Positions 26,794 through 38,258 are shown, counted from the first letter of the stretch. The stretch is 64,000 nucleotides of DNA from Sulfurimonas indica (GCF_009192995.1 NZ_SDID01000001.1:124001-188000); one strand, 5' to 3'. Numbers and translations are program-made. Notes: generated from the letters alone by a model not told the origin.

Positions 26794-27788
26794 CCCTCCT
26801 CTTCTACTGGAATAGTGATTTTAAAACATTTATCTAAACCATCACAAAGCTCCACACTACCCTTATGCACTTCAGCAATCTGTTTCGAAAGTACTAAGCC
26901 TAAGCCATTTCCTTTAAGTTTTGTACTCTTAAATGCTTCAAAAAGATCCCCTTTCTTCTCAATGGCAATCCCACTGTCATAAATGGTAAAGATATGCTTT
27001 TTATCTTCTACCTTATGCTCTATTTCTACAACACCGTATTCTTTTTCATCAGCTTCTATCGCATCGATAGCATTTGTGATGAAATTGGAAAAAAGCATCT
27101 CCAATAAGTCTTTATCTCCAAAAATCTTAAAATCATTCTGAGGAAATATAAATGTAATATCTTTCGAGTATCCATAGTAATCTATCGACATATCAAGTGA
27201 TTCTTTTAACTCACTCCATAAAAACTCTTTTTTTTGTGCCTCAACACCTTTGGAGAACATCAATGTCGCTTTGATAATACGCTCTATGCGATGTACAGAT
27301 TTTTGTATCTCTTCAACAATAGGAATATTTTCTGGAATTACTCTTTTTTTAAGTGTTGAGCTCATCAAAGAGATAGCTCCTATAGGATTACGAATCTCAT
27401 GTGAGAGATGTGCTGCCATCTGTCCCATCGTAGCTAAGTTCTCTTTTCTCTTTTGTTCTGTAATGTCTGTCGCAGAGAGCATCACTTTGTCTTTATAACT
27501 GGAGCTTTTTATAAGGTAGGAGTGGTTGTTATGCTTTACCTCATAATCTTCTTCTTTATATTCCAAAAGCTTTAAAAGCTGCCATAGCTCTCTTGCGTGA
27601 GAATTTTGTAGAAATACCGTTGAATCCTCACTGTTAAGTATCCATATAGCATTTGGTAAAAACTCCACAACTTTCTCAACGGTATCTTGCAGATGTGCAT
27701 ACGAGGCTTTAAGCTCATTAAACTCGTTTTCTACTTTATAGGTCTGCTCGATTAAAAGATTAAGCTCTTCTGGAGTGATTGTTGCCAT
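26790..27788 (-). CDS. flgS: cytoplasmic histidine kinase, FlgS-like
   Basis: At 332 aa it has a helical N-terminus, a small PAS-like region (L-P-N-A-I-W-I-L-N-S-E-D, about 44-55), a HisKA box A-H-L-S-H-E-I-R-N-P (about 130-140) and a HATPase domain (N-F-I-T-N-A-I-D-A-I; G-L-G-L-V-L-S). It lacks membrane segments. The start and PAS region resemble FlgS, the Campylobacterota kinase that activates sigma-54 flagellar genes through FlgR. FlgR is not in the window, so the assignment rests on family resemblance. Confidence 0.75.
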   Translation of the reverse strand: MATITPEELNLLIEQTYKVENEFNELKASYAHLQDTVEKVVEFLPNAIWILNSEDSTVFLQNSHARELWQLLKLLEYKEEDYEVKHNNHSYLIKSSSYKDKVMLSATDITEQKRKENLATMGQMAAHLSHEIRNPIGAISLMSSTLKKRVIPENIPIVEEIQKSVHRIERIIKATLMFSKGVEAQKKEFLWSELKESLDMSIDYYGYSKDITFIFPQNDFKIFGDKDLLEMLFSNFITNAIDAIEADEKEYGVVEIEHKVEDKKHIFTIYDSGIAIEKKGDLFEAFKSTKLKGNGLGLVLSKQIAEVHKGSVELCDGLDKCFKITIPVEEEG

Positions 27789-29051
27789 CTAGAGTGAAAA
27801 CCCTACCAAAATTTTATAGAGTGAATGTGCATCATCGCTGCCTGCAAGCTCACGGATAGAATGCATTGCAAGTGTCGGCAGTCCCACATCAATGGTCTCA
27901 ATACCGATGCGTGTTGCCGTGATTGGTCCGATTGTAGAGCCACATCCCATATCTGAGCGTGTTACAAACTTTTGTACATTCTGACCTAATTCCTCTGCAA
28001 CTTTTAAAAACTTTGCCATTGTCTCACTGTTTGTTGCATAACGCTGATTTGCATTGATTTTAATAACTACACCTGCGTTCATATATGGAGCATGTTCTTT
28101 GTCATGTTTGCTTGGATAGTTTGGATGGATTGCGTGAGCATTGTCTGCACTGATCATCATCGAACTTCGGGTCAGTTCCACATACTCTTCATAATCATCA
28201 AAGAGACGTCGCAATGTGTTTTCAAGGAAGCTTCCCCCTGCTCCACTTGTCGTCTCACTGCCAACTTCTTCATGGTCACTTGCAATAAAAAGCATTGGCT
28301 TGCTCGCATCAACACTGCAAAGTGCCAACATCCCCACATAACAAGAGAGCAGATTATCAAGTCTTGCACTGCTGATAAAATCATCACGAAGTCCTACAAA
28401 AGAGGCTTTTTGCGTATCATAAAAACTAAGCTCATGTGCATAGATCTCTTTTACACTCTTTACACCTATCTTATCAAGCTGCCACAGTATAAAATCATTA
28501 AAATCGAAATCTTCATTTGTTGTCAAAATAGGGCATACATCAGTCTGTTTGTTTACAGTTCTTTCTTTGTTTGCCTTATCATCCAGATGAATTGCCAAAG
28601 AGGGAATCGTTGCTATCTTTTTTTCTATATTGATAAGACTGCTTTGCACACTGCCGTCTGCATCTAAGTAGCTAACTCTTCCCGCAATTGAAAGATCTCT
28701 GTCAAACCAAGGGTTTAAAAGCAGTCCCCCATAACTCTCAACACCAAACTTTACAACTCCATGCTCTTTGATTACAGGGTTTGGCTTGAGTTTTAGGTTT
28801 GGTGAATCTGTATGTGCACCAATCATCAAATAGTTTTTTTCTTCTTTTGGATAGGTAAAAGCAATGATACTGGAATCATTGCGTGTTACATAGTATTTCT
28901 CTCCAGCCGTAAGCTTCCATTTTTCATCCTCACGCAACTCTTTAAAGCCGGCATTACTAAACATTGCAGCCATATTTTGTGTTGCATGAAAAGGCGTAGG
29001 AGAAGCATCTAAAAATCCTAAAAGTCCTTCGTTAAAATCTTGCTTGTTCAT
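27789..29051 (-). CDS. apeB: M18 family aminopeptidase
   Basis: At 420 aa it has the M18 metal and catalytic motifs: H-T-D-S-P-N (about 79-84), N-P-W-F-D-R-D-L (about 113-120), S-A-R-L-D-N-L (about 226-232), A-S-D-H-E-E-V-G-S (about 258-266) and the C-terminal A-M-H-S-I-R-E-L. It is a cytoplasmic zinc aminopeptidase that releases N-terminal residues, acidic or aliphatic in characterised relatives. It is one base downstream of dnaE and directly abuts the kinase gene, so it probably shares their transcript. Confidence 0.94.
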   Translation of the reverse strand: MNKQDFNEGLLGFLDASPTPFHATQNMAAMFSNAGFKELREDEKWKLTAGEKYYVTRNDSSIIAFTYPKEEKNYLMIGAHTDSPNLKLKPNPVIKEHGVVKFGVESYGGLLLNPWFDRDLSIAGRVSYLDADGSVQSSLINIEKKIATIPSLAIHLDDKANKERTVNKQTDVCPILTTNEDFDFNDFILWQLDKIGVKSVKEIYAHELSFYDTQKASFVGLRDDFISSARLDNLLSCYVGMLALCSVDASKPMLFIASDHEEVGSETTSGAGGSFLENTLRRLFDDYEEYVELTRSSMMISADNAHAIHPNYPSKHDKEHAPYMNAGVVIKINANQRYATNSETMAKFLKVAEELGQNVQKFVTRSDMGCGSTIGPITATRIGIETIDVGLPTLAMHSIRELAGSDDAHSLYKILVGFSL

Positions 29052-29052
29052 T

Positions 29053-32000
29053 CTAAGCTCCTAAAATATCCACATATTCATTACCATCAAGTGCACTAAT
29101 GAGACTCGGTCCCACGCGAATAGCTGAATCGATGACAACATTATGCAGTTTTGAAACAATGGTAACTTTAAGTGGTCTGTTACCTGGATGTTGGCGAATT
29201 ATGCTGTAAAGATTTTCTAAGACATCAAAATCACTAGAGAGTCTCACGGCAAGATTGACCGGCTCAGGCGGAGCTTCCTGGATCTCTGTTTTTACCTTTT
29301 TTGTCTCTCTTTTTGCATCTTTGAGCGTCATGATTTTCGTTACATTCAAACGCGGACCAAAGTCTGTATGGGTAATGCGTGCTTTAAAAGCAACCGGCTC
29401 TTCAAGGTCCATCGCTTCGAGTTGCTCTAACTTGTCTGAAAAGAGCATAATATCAATATTTCCATGGAAGTCCATCAGATTCACTATACCAAACTGATTT
29501 CCTTTTTTGGATATCTTTCTCTGAATCTCTTCGACTTTACCGATAAATATCGCAAATGAACCATCTTTAATGCTCTCTAATTCGGATGAGAGTGTATAGT
29601 TTAACTCATCTAATATCTCACGGTACTCATCCATCGGGTGACCCGATACATAAAAACCAAGTGTGTCTTTTTCAAACTCTAAAATCTCTTTGAGTTCATA
29701 CTCATCTGAGTTAGTGAGTTCTAGTTTTACCGTTGTGATCTCCGCATCATCACCAAAGAGAGAACCCATGGCATTTTTCTTTGCCTCGCTCGCTTTTTTC
29801 GCAGTCTCAATGATGAGTTCTATCTGATCTAAGAGTGCCTTACGTGAGTAGCCGTATCTATCAAATCCACCGGCTTTAATGATAGACTCTATAACACGCT
29901 TGTTTACTTTAGAAGGCTCGATTCTGTTTACAAAATCTTCCAAACTGACATAGTCACCATTCTCTTCACGTTCTTCGAGCATCGCTTCAACGGCAGCCTC
30001 ACCGACTCCCTTGATAGCACCAAGTCCAAATAAAATGACCTCTTGTCCATCTTTGTTAATTGCAGAAAATTCTAATTGTGAATCACAGATATCTGGAGGG
30101 GAAAGCTCAATCCCCATACGTTTTACTTCATCGATGTATCGGACAACTTTGTCTGTATTGTCCTTATCAGATGTTAAAAGTGCCGCCATAAACTCATTTG
30201 AATAGTATGTTTTGAGCCATGCTGTCTGAAAGGTAACCATCGCATATGCTGCTGAGTGAGATTTGTTAAAACCATAACCCGCGAACTTCTCAATCAAATC
30301 AAAAAGCTTACTCGCTTTTTCATAATCATACCCCTGTTTTGCAGCACCCTCAGAGAACTCGGCATTGTAGACGGCCATATCTTTTTTCTTACCCATAGCA
30401 CGACGGATAATGTCAGAATACCCAAGAGAAAAACCACCAATGGTCTGAACGATCTGCATAACCTGTTCTTGATAAACGATGACCCCGTAGGTATTTTTAA
30501 GGATCGGCTCCATAGAGTCAAAGGTATACTCTATCTTCTCACGACCATGCTTACGTTCAACGAAACTGTCAAGCATTCCTGACTCCATCGGTCCCGGACG
30601 ATAAAGTGCCAATACCGCGATCAAATCCTCAAAGCTGTCAGGTTTCAAACGACGGTTTAGGTCTTGCATACCGGAAGATTCTATCTGGAACATCCCGACA
30701 GTATCACCGCTTCGGATAATCTCATACACTTTTGGATCATTCTCATCAATCGTATGCCAGTTAACATCTACATCATATCGACGTTTAATAAGTTTGACAG
30801 CATTTTGAATAACATCGAGTGTTTTGAGTCCCAAGAAGTCAAACTTGATCAGATCAACATCCTCTAAATAGTTCAGTGAATATTGTGTTACAAAAGTATC
30901 TTCCCCGCTTGGCTTATAGATCGGTGTCTTTTTCCAAAGCTCTTCATTACTTATAACAACACCTGCTGCATGCATTCCCGAGTTACGTTTTAGACCTTCG
31001 AGTTTTTTAGCAAACTCCCAAACACGCTTGGCTTGAGGGTCTGACTCTACCAGCTCTTGAAGCTTTGGCTCTTTTTGAAAAGCACCCTCAATAAACTCAC
31101 CTTTTTTAGTCTTTCCATTAAGCGTGATTCCAAGCTCATCAGGGATGAGTTTTGCCATTTTGTCTGCTTGAGAGAGCGGCATATCAAGAACACGGGCGAC
31201 ATCGCGGATAACCCCTTTTGCAAGAAGCGAACCAAAAGTAATGATTTGTGCTACTTGATTACGTCCATACTTTTTTACAACATAGTCAATCACCTCGCCA
31301 CGGCGTGCCTGCATAAAGTCCATATCGATATCGGGCATACTTACACGTTCAGGATTTAAAAAACGCTCAAAGAGCAGATCATACTTCATCGGGTCAATGT
31401 CTGTAATCTCTAAGGCATAGGCAACAAGACTTCCTGCTGCACTCCCTCGACCAGGTCCAACAGCGATTCCCATCTTTTTGGCCTCTTTAACAAAGTCCCA
31501 AACGATCATCATATAACCCGGAAATTTCATTGAGTTGATGATATCCATCTCAAAATCAAGCCGTTTTCTGTACTCTTCATGACGCTCTGGTGGTACGATT
31601 TTAAGACGCTCTTCAAGTCCCTCTTTACATTTGTAGACAAAGTACGCGGCATCATTTTTATCAGCCGCACTCATCCACTTTTTCTTCTCCTCTTCACTTG
31701 CATCATCAGGTAGTGGAGCATCATCTTCATTGTTAATATCAAGTCCCTCTGCCTTCGCATACTCTTGCGTGAATTTAAAGTGTGGCGGTGTAGGAGTCTT
31801 TACAATAGGGACAAAATCTTCACACTTATCTACAATCTCTTGCGTATGCAGTAGTGCTTCTGGGATATCGGCAAAAAGGCGTGCCATCTCATCAGGAGAT
31901 TTGATGTAGAACTCATGGACTGAGTGACGCATTCTGTTTGGGTCATCATAGAGTTTATTCATCCCGATACACATAAATGCCTCATGATACTGTGCATCAT

Positions 32001-32667
32001 CAGGATATGTATAGTGTGTATCATTTGTTGCTACGACTTTGATGCCCGTCTCACGTGATATCTTTAAGATCTGTTCATCAATGTAGAGCTGGTCTCCGAT
32101 ACCGTGACGCATAAGCTCAAGATAAAAATCATCTCCAAAGATATCCTGATACTCACGTGCAACTTCAAGTGCACCCTCATAGCCGAGTGCTCCATTTTTG
32201 ACATTTCTCTCATTTTGCAAGTTAAGATGCCAGTTTACTTCGCCTTGCAGACAAGCAGATGTACAGATAAGCCCTTCACTATGCTCACGCAACTCTTTTT
32301 TATTGATACGAGGAAAGTAGTAAAATCCCTCTATAAAAGCTTTTGAAGAGAGATACATCAGGTTCTCATAACCCTTTTTATTTTTAGCGTACAAGCAGAT
32401 ATGAAAACGCTGTTTTGTAGACTTGTCACCCAGAGTCTCACCGTTATGGATGTAGCCTTCCATCCCGATAATGGGCTTAAGACCTGCATCTTTCATCTGC
32501 TTGTAAAAATCAATGGCACCAAACATATTTCCATGGTCTGTCATTGCTACAGAAGTCATACCAAGCTCTTTTACACGGCTTACCAGATTTGAGAGTTTGT
32601 TGGCACCGTCTAAGAGTGAATATTCTGTATGTAAATGTAAATGTGTAAAAGGAAGTTGTGCGCTCAA
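29053..32667 (-). CDS. dnaE: DNA polymerase III alpha subunit
   Basis: At 1204 aa this is the replicative polymerase. The PHP domain opens with T-H-L-H-L-H-T-E-Y-S-L-L-D-G and has M-T-D-H-G-N. The catalytic Asp motif is P-D-I-D-M-D-F, with G-P-G-R-G-S-A-A-G-S and Y-R-P-G-P-M-E-S-G also present. An OB-fold follows near residue 1000. The start is TTG 32667, preceded by AGGA with a 7-nt gap. The fold-back element begins only 27 bp upstream, so the promoter must lie in or next to that element. Confidence 0.97.
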   Translation of the reverse strand: MSAQLPFTHLHLHTEYSLLDGANKLSNLVSRVKELGMTSVAMTDHGNMFGAIDFYKQMKDAGLKPIIGMEGYIHNGETLGDKSTKQRFHICLYAKNKKGYENLMYLSSKAFIEGFYYFPRINKKELREHSEGLICTSACLQGEVNWHLNLQNERNVKNGALGYEGALEVAREYQDIFGDDFYLELMRHGIGDQLYIDEQILKISRETGIKVVATNDTHYTYPDDAQYHEAFMCIGMNKLYDDPNRMRHSVHEFYIKSPDEMARLFADIPEALLHTQEIVDKCEDFVPIVKTPTPPHFKFTQEYAKAEGLDINNEDDAPLPDDASEEEKKKWMSAADKNDAAYFVYKCKEGLEERLKIVPPERHEEYRKRLDFEMDIINSMKFPGYMMIVWDFVKEAKKMGIAVGPGRGSAAGSLVAYALEITDIDPMKYDLLFERFLNPERVSMPDIDMDFMQARRGEVIDYVVKKYGRNQVAQIITFGSLLAKGVIRDVARVLDMPLSQADKMAKLIPDELGITLNGKTKKGEFIEGAFQKEPKLQELVESDPQAKRVWEFAKKLEGLKRNSGMHAAGVVISNEELWKKTPIYKPSGEDTFVTQYSLNYLEDVDLIKFDFLGLKTLDVIQNAVKLIKRRYDVDVNWHTIDENDPKVYEIIRSGDTVGMFQIESSGMQDLNRRLKPDSFEDLIAVLALYRPGPMESGMLDSFVERKHGREKIEYTFDSMEPILKNTYGVIVYQEQVMQIVQTIGGFSLGYSDIIRRAMGKKKDMAVYNAEFSEGAAKQGYDYEKASKLFDLIEKFAGYGFNKSHSAAYAMVTFQTAWLKTYYSNEFMAALLTSDKDNTDKVVRYIDEVKRMGIELSPPDICDSQLEFSAINKDGQEVILFGLGAIKGVGEAAVEAMLEEREENGDYVSLEDFVNRIEPSKVNKRVIESIIKAGGFDRYGYSRKALLDQIELIIETAKKASEAKKNAMGSLFGDDAEITTVKLELTNSDEYELKEILEFEKDTLGFYVSGHPMDEYREILDELNYTLSSELESIKDGSFAIFIGKVEEIQRKISKKGNQFGIVNLMDFHGNIDIMLFSDKLEQLEAMDLEEPVAFKARITHTDFGPRLNVTKIMTLKDAKRETKKVKTEIQEAPPEPVNLAVRLSSDFDVLENLYSIIRQHPGNRPLKVTIVSKLHNVVIDSAIRVGPSLISALDGNEYVDILGA

Positions 32668-32693
32668 TTTTTATCCTAAAAATCTTAAATTTT

Positions 32694-32965
32694 ATAGACT
32701 TCTTGTATAATTTCTATATGTCTCAAGGAGCTAAGAAGTAGTAAGATTGTGCAAAACAAATTTTTCAGCCTAGCTATAGCTAAAGTGAAAATATTTTTTT
32801 GTGCAAGGTTGCTGCTTCTTAGCTCTCCCTATGGGCATATTATAGAGAGCTTTACTCTGCGTTAGATAACCCCAACCGTAGCTTTGGCTACGCTTGAGAA
32901 CATCTGCCTTGATTAAAACTCTCTATAATATGTTGAGACATATAGAAATTATACAAGAAGTCTAT
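32694..32965. repeat. 272-bp fold-back element with a three-armed structure
   Basis: A perfect 33-bp inverted repeat (32694-32726 with 32933-32965) encloses two further inverted repeats. Arm 1 spans 728-744 with 809-825 (17 bp including two G-T pairs) around the palindrome TAGCTATAGCTA (32771-32782). Arm 2 is a perfect 14-bp pair (32836-32849 with 32919-32932) enclosing an inner stem CGTAGC/GCTACG (32877-32892). A tiny CCC-TAT-GGG hairpin sits between the arms. Nearly every base is accounted for. There is no ORF. The wobble pairs form only in plus-strand RNA. A MITE-like mobile element or structured RNA is possible; no clear target duplication is seen. Confidence 0.85.
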
Positions 32966-33016
32966 TGCTGATTATAGTAAATTTTGCTTAATGTGGAGTA
33001 AGAATTTTAAAGAAGT

Positions 33017-33035
33017 TCCCACACAGAATGTGGGA
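33017..33035 (-). terminator. terminator after the helix-hairpin-helix ORF
   Basis: A 7-bp perfect stem (TCCCACA) with a 5-nt loop lies 14 bp past the stop at 33049; the minus-strand continuation is ACTTCTTTAAAA. Confidence 0.65.
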
Positions 33036-33048
33036 GGAAAAAAGAGAG

Positions 33049-33195
33049 TTATTTAAGAAGTTTTTTCCAAGCTTTTTCTATTCTTTTAACAAGTTTTGAA
33101 GTGATACCTTTTACCTCTTCGAGTATTGATGGATTTTGATGGATAACACCAACAACATCATCAACACTTCCAAAGTGTTCAACGATTTTTTTCAC
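33049..33195 (-). CDS. small helix-hairpin-helix protein or fragment, 48 aa
   Basis: The reading frame from GTG 33195, with AAGG 10 nt upstream, gives 48 codons. The sequence I-V-E-H-F-G-S-V-D-D-V-V followed by I-L-E-E-V-K-G-I-T-S-K-L-V-K-R-I resembles a helix-hairpin-helix DNA-binding module like those in RecD2, UvrC or ComEA. It could be a real mini-protein or the tail of a decayed larger gene, because a disrupted reading frame lies immediately upstream. A terminator follows it. Confidence 0.45.
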   Translation of the reverse strand: MKKIVEHFGSVDDVVGVIHQNPSILEEVKGITSKLVKRIEKAWKKLLK

Positions 33196-33202
33196 TTTTT
33201 TC

Positions 33203-33480
33203 TTACCTTATAGTAAGTGATGGGATGAAGCGTACATGAGGAAGCTCACGTGCAATCTCACGAAATGTCTCATATGCAGTTGCAGGAATGTTTCCGATGA
33301 AAACATCAATCTTCTTACGTTTAACCTCTTTGATAAAACGATCTTTATCATTTTTCCAGTGATATGTTACCGTCTCTATCTTGTTTGGCCACCCTTTAAA
33401 GTTAGAGTGGTCAAAAAAACGCAGTACATAATCTAAATATAAAAATCCTAATTTTGGCAGTTCTTTGTTGCTAAGTACAT
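33203..33480 (-). pseudogene. disrupted gene between efp and the fold-back element
   Basis: An ATG at 33480 has a good ribosome-binding site (AGGG, 9 nt upstream) but its frame closes after 10 codons. The overlapping frame is open for 92 codons to the stop at 33203 and reads like a genuine protein (G-F-L-Y-L-D-Y-V-L-R-F-F, then I-D-V-F-I-G-N-I-P-A-T-A-Y-E-T-F-R-E-I-A), yet it has no ATG, GTG or TTG. A one-base shift near 33455-33470 would join the two. I do not recognise the family. It may be a true pseudogene or a sequencing error in the A-run. Confidence 0.5.
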
Positions 33481-33516
33481 TTTATTTTTCCCTAAAATTC
33501 AGTAAAATAACTCTTA

Positions 33517-34083
33517 TTATTTTACTTTTTCTAAATACTCACCATCAACCGTATTTACTTTGACAGTATCACCCTCTAAAACATGGTATGGTACTTGAAT
33601 GACCGCACCACTCTCCAGTGTTGCCGGTTTTTTACTTCCGCTTGAAGTATCCCCTTTGAAGTTTGGTGGAGTTTCTGTGATAACAAACTCCATAATTTCT
33701 GGTGCTGCAACAGAGATAGCATCACCTTTATAGAAGATGATATCCACATTGATTCCATCTTTGAACCATTTTGCAGCATCATCACACTGCTCGTAAGAGA
33801 GACCAAGCTGATCATATGTTTCATTGTCCATAAACTGATACATCTCACCATCATCATAAAGATATTGCATCGTTTTGTACGTGATCTCAGGTACTTCAAA
33901 TTTATCACCTGCGTGAACAGTCTTCTCAACAACTTTACCATTTAAAAAACTCTTGATTTTCATACGAACAAATGCAGCACCTTTACCTGGTTTTACATGT
34001 TGAAACTCTACAACTTTATAAGGAACTCCGTTTACTATTAAACGAACGTTCTTTTTGATATCGCCCATACCGATAGTTGCCAT
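33517..34083 (-). CDS. efp: translation elongation factor P
   Basis: At 188 aa with three EF-P beta-barrel domains. The KOW-like domain carries the modifiable loop P-G-K-G-A-A-F (Lys near residue 34), where beta-lysylation occurs in species with EpmA. The family signature I-V-E-T-P-P-type segment appears here as V-I-T-E-T-P-P-N-F-K-G-D-T, and the C-terminus has V-P-Y-H-V-L-E-G-D. It relieves ribosome stalling at polyproline. It is divergent from tgt. Confidence 0.96.
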   Translation of the reverse strand: MATIGMGDIKKNVRLIVNGVPYKVVEFQHVKPGKGAAFVRMKIKSFLNGKVVEKTVHAGDKFEVPEITYKTMQYLYDDGEMYQFMDNETYDQLGLSYEQCDDAAKWFKDGINVDIIFYKGDAISVAAPEIMEFVITETPPNFKGDTSSGSKKPATLESGAVIQVPYHVLEGDTVKVNTVDGEYLEKVK

Positions 34084-34167
34084 TTATACACCTTTAAAAA
34101 ATATTTTAATAGATTTTACAATAAAAGTGCTTAGAATGTTATAATTGCACCATTATTTAAAAAATAG

Positions 34168-36485
<2,318 letters not shown>

Positions 36486-36540
36486 TGCAGTACACCTTCG
36501 ATATAATTACAGCATTATAAATGATTAAGGCTTAAAACTC

Positions 36541-37593
36541 ATGAAAATTCTTGTATCCGCACTTGAACACTCAGCAAATGTTCATCTCAAATCTTTAAAA
36601 AATGAGTTGCGTGAGGATACAGAACTCATGGGTATATTTGACAGTGATCTTGGCAAGCCTATCGTAGATTTAAGAAGTTTGGCCATTATGGGCATCGTTG
36701 ATGCACTCAAAAAACTGCGCTTCTTTTTCAAGCTTGCAGATGAAATGGTAGAGCTCTCTCGTGAAGCTGACAAAGTCCTGCTTATTGACTCATCAGGATT
36801 TAATCTCCCCCTTGCAAAAAAGATAAAAAAGAGATATCCGGACAAAGAGATTATCTACTACATTTTGCCTCAGGCCTGGGCATGGAAGAAAAAACGCATC
36901 CCTGTCTTAACACATACCATAGACCACCTCTGCTCTATTTTACCGTTTGAGCCTTCTTACTATCCAAAAGATGCACCGATTGAGTATGTAGGGCATCCTC
37001 TGCTTGACCAGATTAAAGAGTTTAAAGAGGAAAATGTAAAAGAAATAGAACATATTACCTTTATGCCAGGAAGCCGTAAGGGTGAGATTAAACGATTGAT
37101 GCCGATATTTCAAGAGTTACGTAAAGAGCTGCGTGAGATAAAAAAAGCTACAGTTATCATTCCTGAATATTTTTCAGATGAAGATATTAAAGAGCTTTAT
37201 GGAGATCTCTCAAACTTTGAAGTACGTCATGGCGCACACCAAACCCTGCGTGAGGCTGATTTTGCATTTATCTGCAGTGGTACTGCAACGCTTGAAGCTG
37301 CTCTTATCGGTACACCTTTTATCTTGGCTTATAAAGCAAAACCTTTGGATTATTTCATCGGGAGTCGTGTTGTAAAGCTCTCTCACGTAGGACTTGCAAA
37401 TATTATGTTTGAGAAGTTTAAAGGGGTGGAGATTCATCCGGAGTTTTTACAAGATGCGGTAACTGTAGAGAATCTTCTAAAAAGTTATAAAGAGTATGAC
37501 ACTACACACTTTTTACAAAACTCTAAAGCTCTGCGTAAGTATTTGCAACATGGCAGTTCAAAAAGAGTTGTTCAAGTTATCGAAGAAGCTTAG
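36541..37593 (+). CDS. lpxB: lipid-A-disaccharide synthase
   Basis: At 350 aa it shows LpxB motifs: S-A-L-E-H-S-A-N at the N-terminus in place of the common G-E-x-S-G-D, Y-I-L-P-Q-A-W-A-W, Y-V-G-H-P-L-L-D, M-P-G-S-R-K-G-E-I and C-S-G-T-A-T-L-E-A. It joins UDP-diacylglucosamine and lipid X at the inner membrane to make the lipid A backbone. It is a single gene whose TAG stop shares TTAG with the convergent helicase-C-like gene. Confidence 0.93.
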   Translation: MKILVSALEHSANVHLKSLKNELREDTELMGIFDSDLGKPIVDLRSLAIMGIVDALKKLRFFFKLADEMVELSREADKVLLIDSSGFNLPLAKKIKKRYPDKEIIYYILPQAWAWKKKRIPVLTHTIDHLCSILPFEPSYYPKDAPIEYVGHPLLDQIKEFKEENVKEIEHITFMPGSRKGEIKRLMPIFQELRKELREIKKATVIIPEYFSDEDIKELYGDLSNFEVRHGAHQTLREADFAFICSGTATLEAALIGTPFILAYKAKPLDYFIGSRVVKLSHVGLANIMFEKFKGVEIHPEFLQDAVTVENLLKSYKEYDTTHFLQNSKALRKYLQHGSSKRVVQVIEEA

Positions 37594-38249
37594 TCCTCTT
37601 TTGGTTTACGAGCTTTAATACTAATCTTTTTACCTATAACTTTAGGTGCTTTTTTCTTTTTTGCCCATTTGTCATCTTTTTTATCATCACTTTGAAACTC
37701 ACGCTTTGGTTTTTCAAACTGTGGCTTGTCAAATTTTGGTTTTTCCTGCGTAGACTTTTCATAACGTTTCTTCGCAACTTCTTTGATCTCATCTTTTGAG
37801 AGTTTTTTTCTTACGGGCTTATCTGATGATAAAGAAGTTTTTTGAGGATATTCAAATCCTGTAACCTGTTCTTGTTTAATTGCACGTCCAAGCAGTCTCT
37901 CTATATTATGCAGTGCTTTTTGTTCACGCTCATCTAAGAGCATTACAGCTCTCTTTATAGCTTTTGAAACTCTTGCCATATAAACAATCGCTTCTATCGG
38001 CATATCATAACTGATTAAAAAGTCACATTTGAGATCTTTGTTTTTTACGAGTCCTCTGTCTTCGATCACTCTGATATTTTGATTTTGTAACTTTGCTTTT
38101 AAAGCTTCAGGCTTAGCTGAGCAGACAACTAAAATATCTTCATTACTATTTTCTTCTATGATCTTATTTAAAAGATCTTCTTTTTTATCTTGTGGACATT
38201 GATAAATACGATGGTTATTTGGTTTGATTGAAATTGTAGCAGCAGGCAT
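37590..38249 (-). CDS. free-standing degenerate helicase C-terminal (RecA2)-like protein
   Basis: Residues about 20-130 resemble only the second RecA domain of DEAD-box RNA helicases: a strand I-L-V-V-C-S-A, then C-D-F-L-I-S-Y-D-M-P-I-E-A-I-V-Y-M-A-R where active enzymes have D-x-P-x-x-Y-x-H-R-x-G-R. The segment L-L-D-E-R-E-Q-K-A-L-H-N-I-E-R-L-L-G matches the helicase end. The ATPase half and arginine fingers are absent. A very basic tail (about 145-219) with K-P-x-F and K-K-K-K runs suggests RNA binding. It is likely a non-catalytic RNA-associated protein. Confidence 0.6.
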   Translation of the reverse strand: MPAATISIKPNNHRIYQCPQDKKEDLLNKIIEENSNEDILVVCSAKPEALKAKLQNQNIRVIEDRGLVKNKDLKCDFLISYDMPIEAIVYMARVSKAIKRAVMLLDEREQKALHNIERLLGRAIKQEQVTGFEYPQKTSLSSDKPVRKKLSKDEIKEVAKKRYEKSTQEKPKFDKPQFEKPKREFQSDDKKDDKWAKKKKAPKVIGKKISIKARKPKED

Positions 38250-38258
38250 TTAGCTTCC

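Noticed and set aside
32858-32900. GTTAGAT and AACCCCAAC inside the fold-back element look like integron attC half-sites.
   Set aside because: The order and the RYYYAAC consensus do not fit, there is no integrase or cassette gene, and the bases are explained by the element's own stems.
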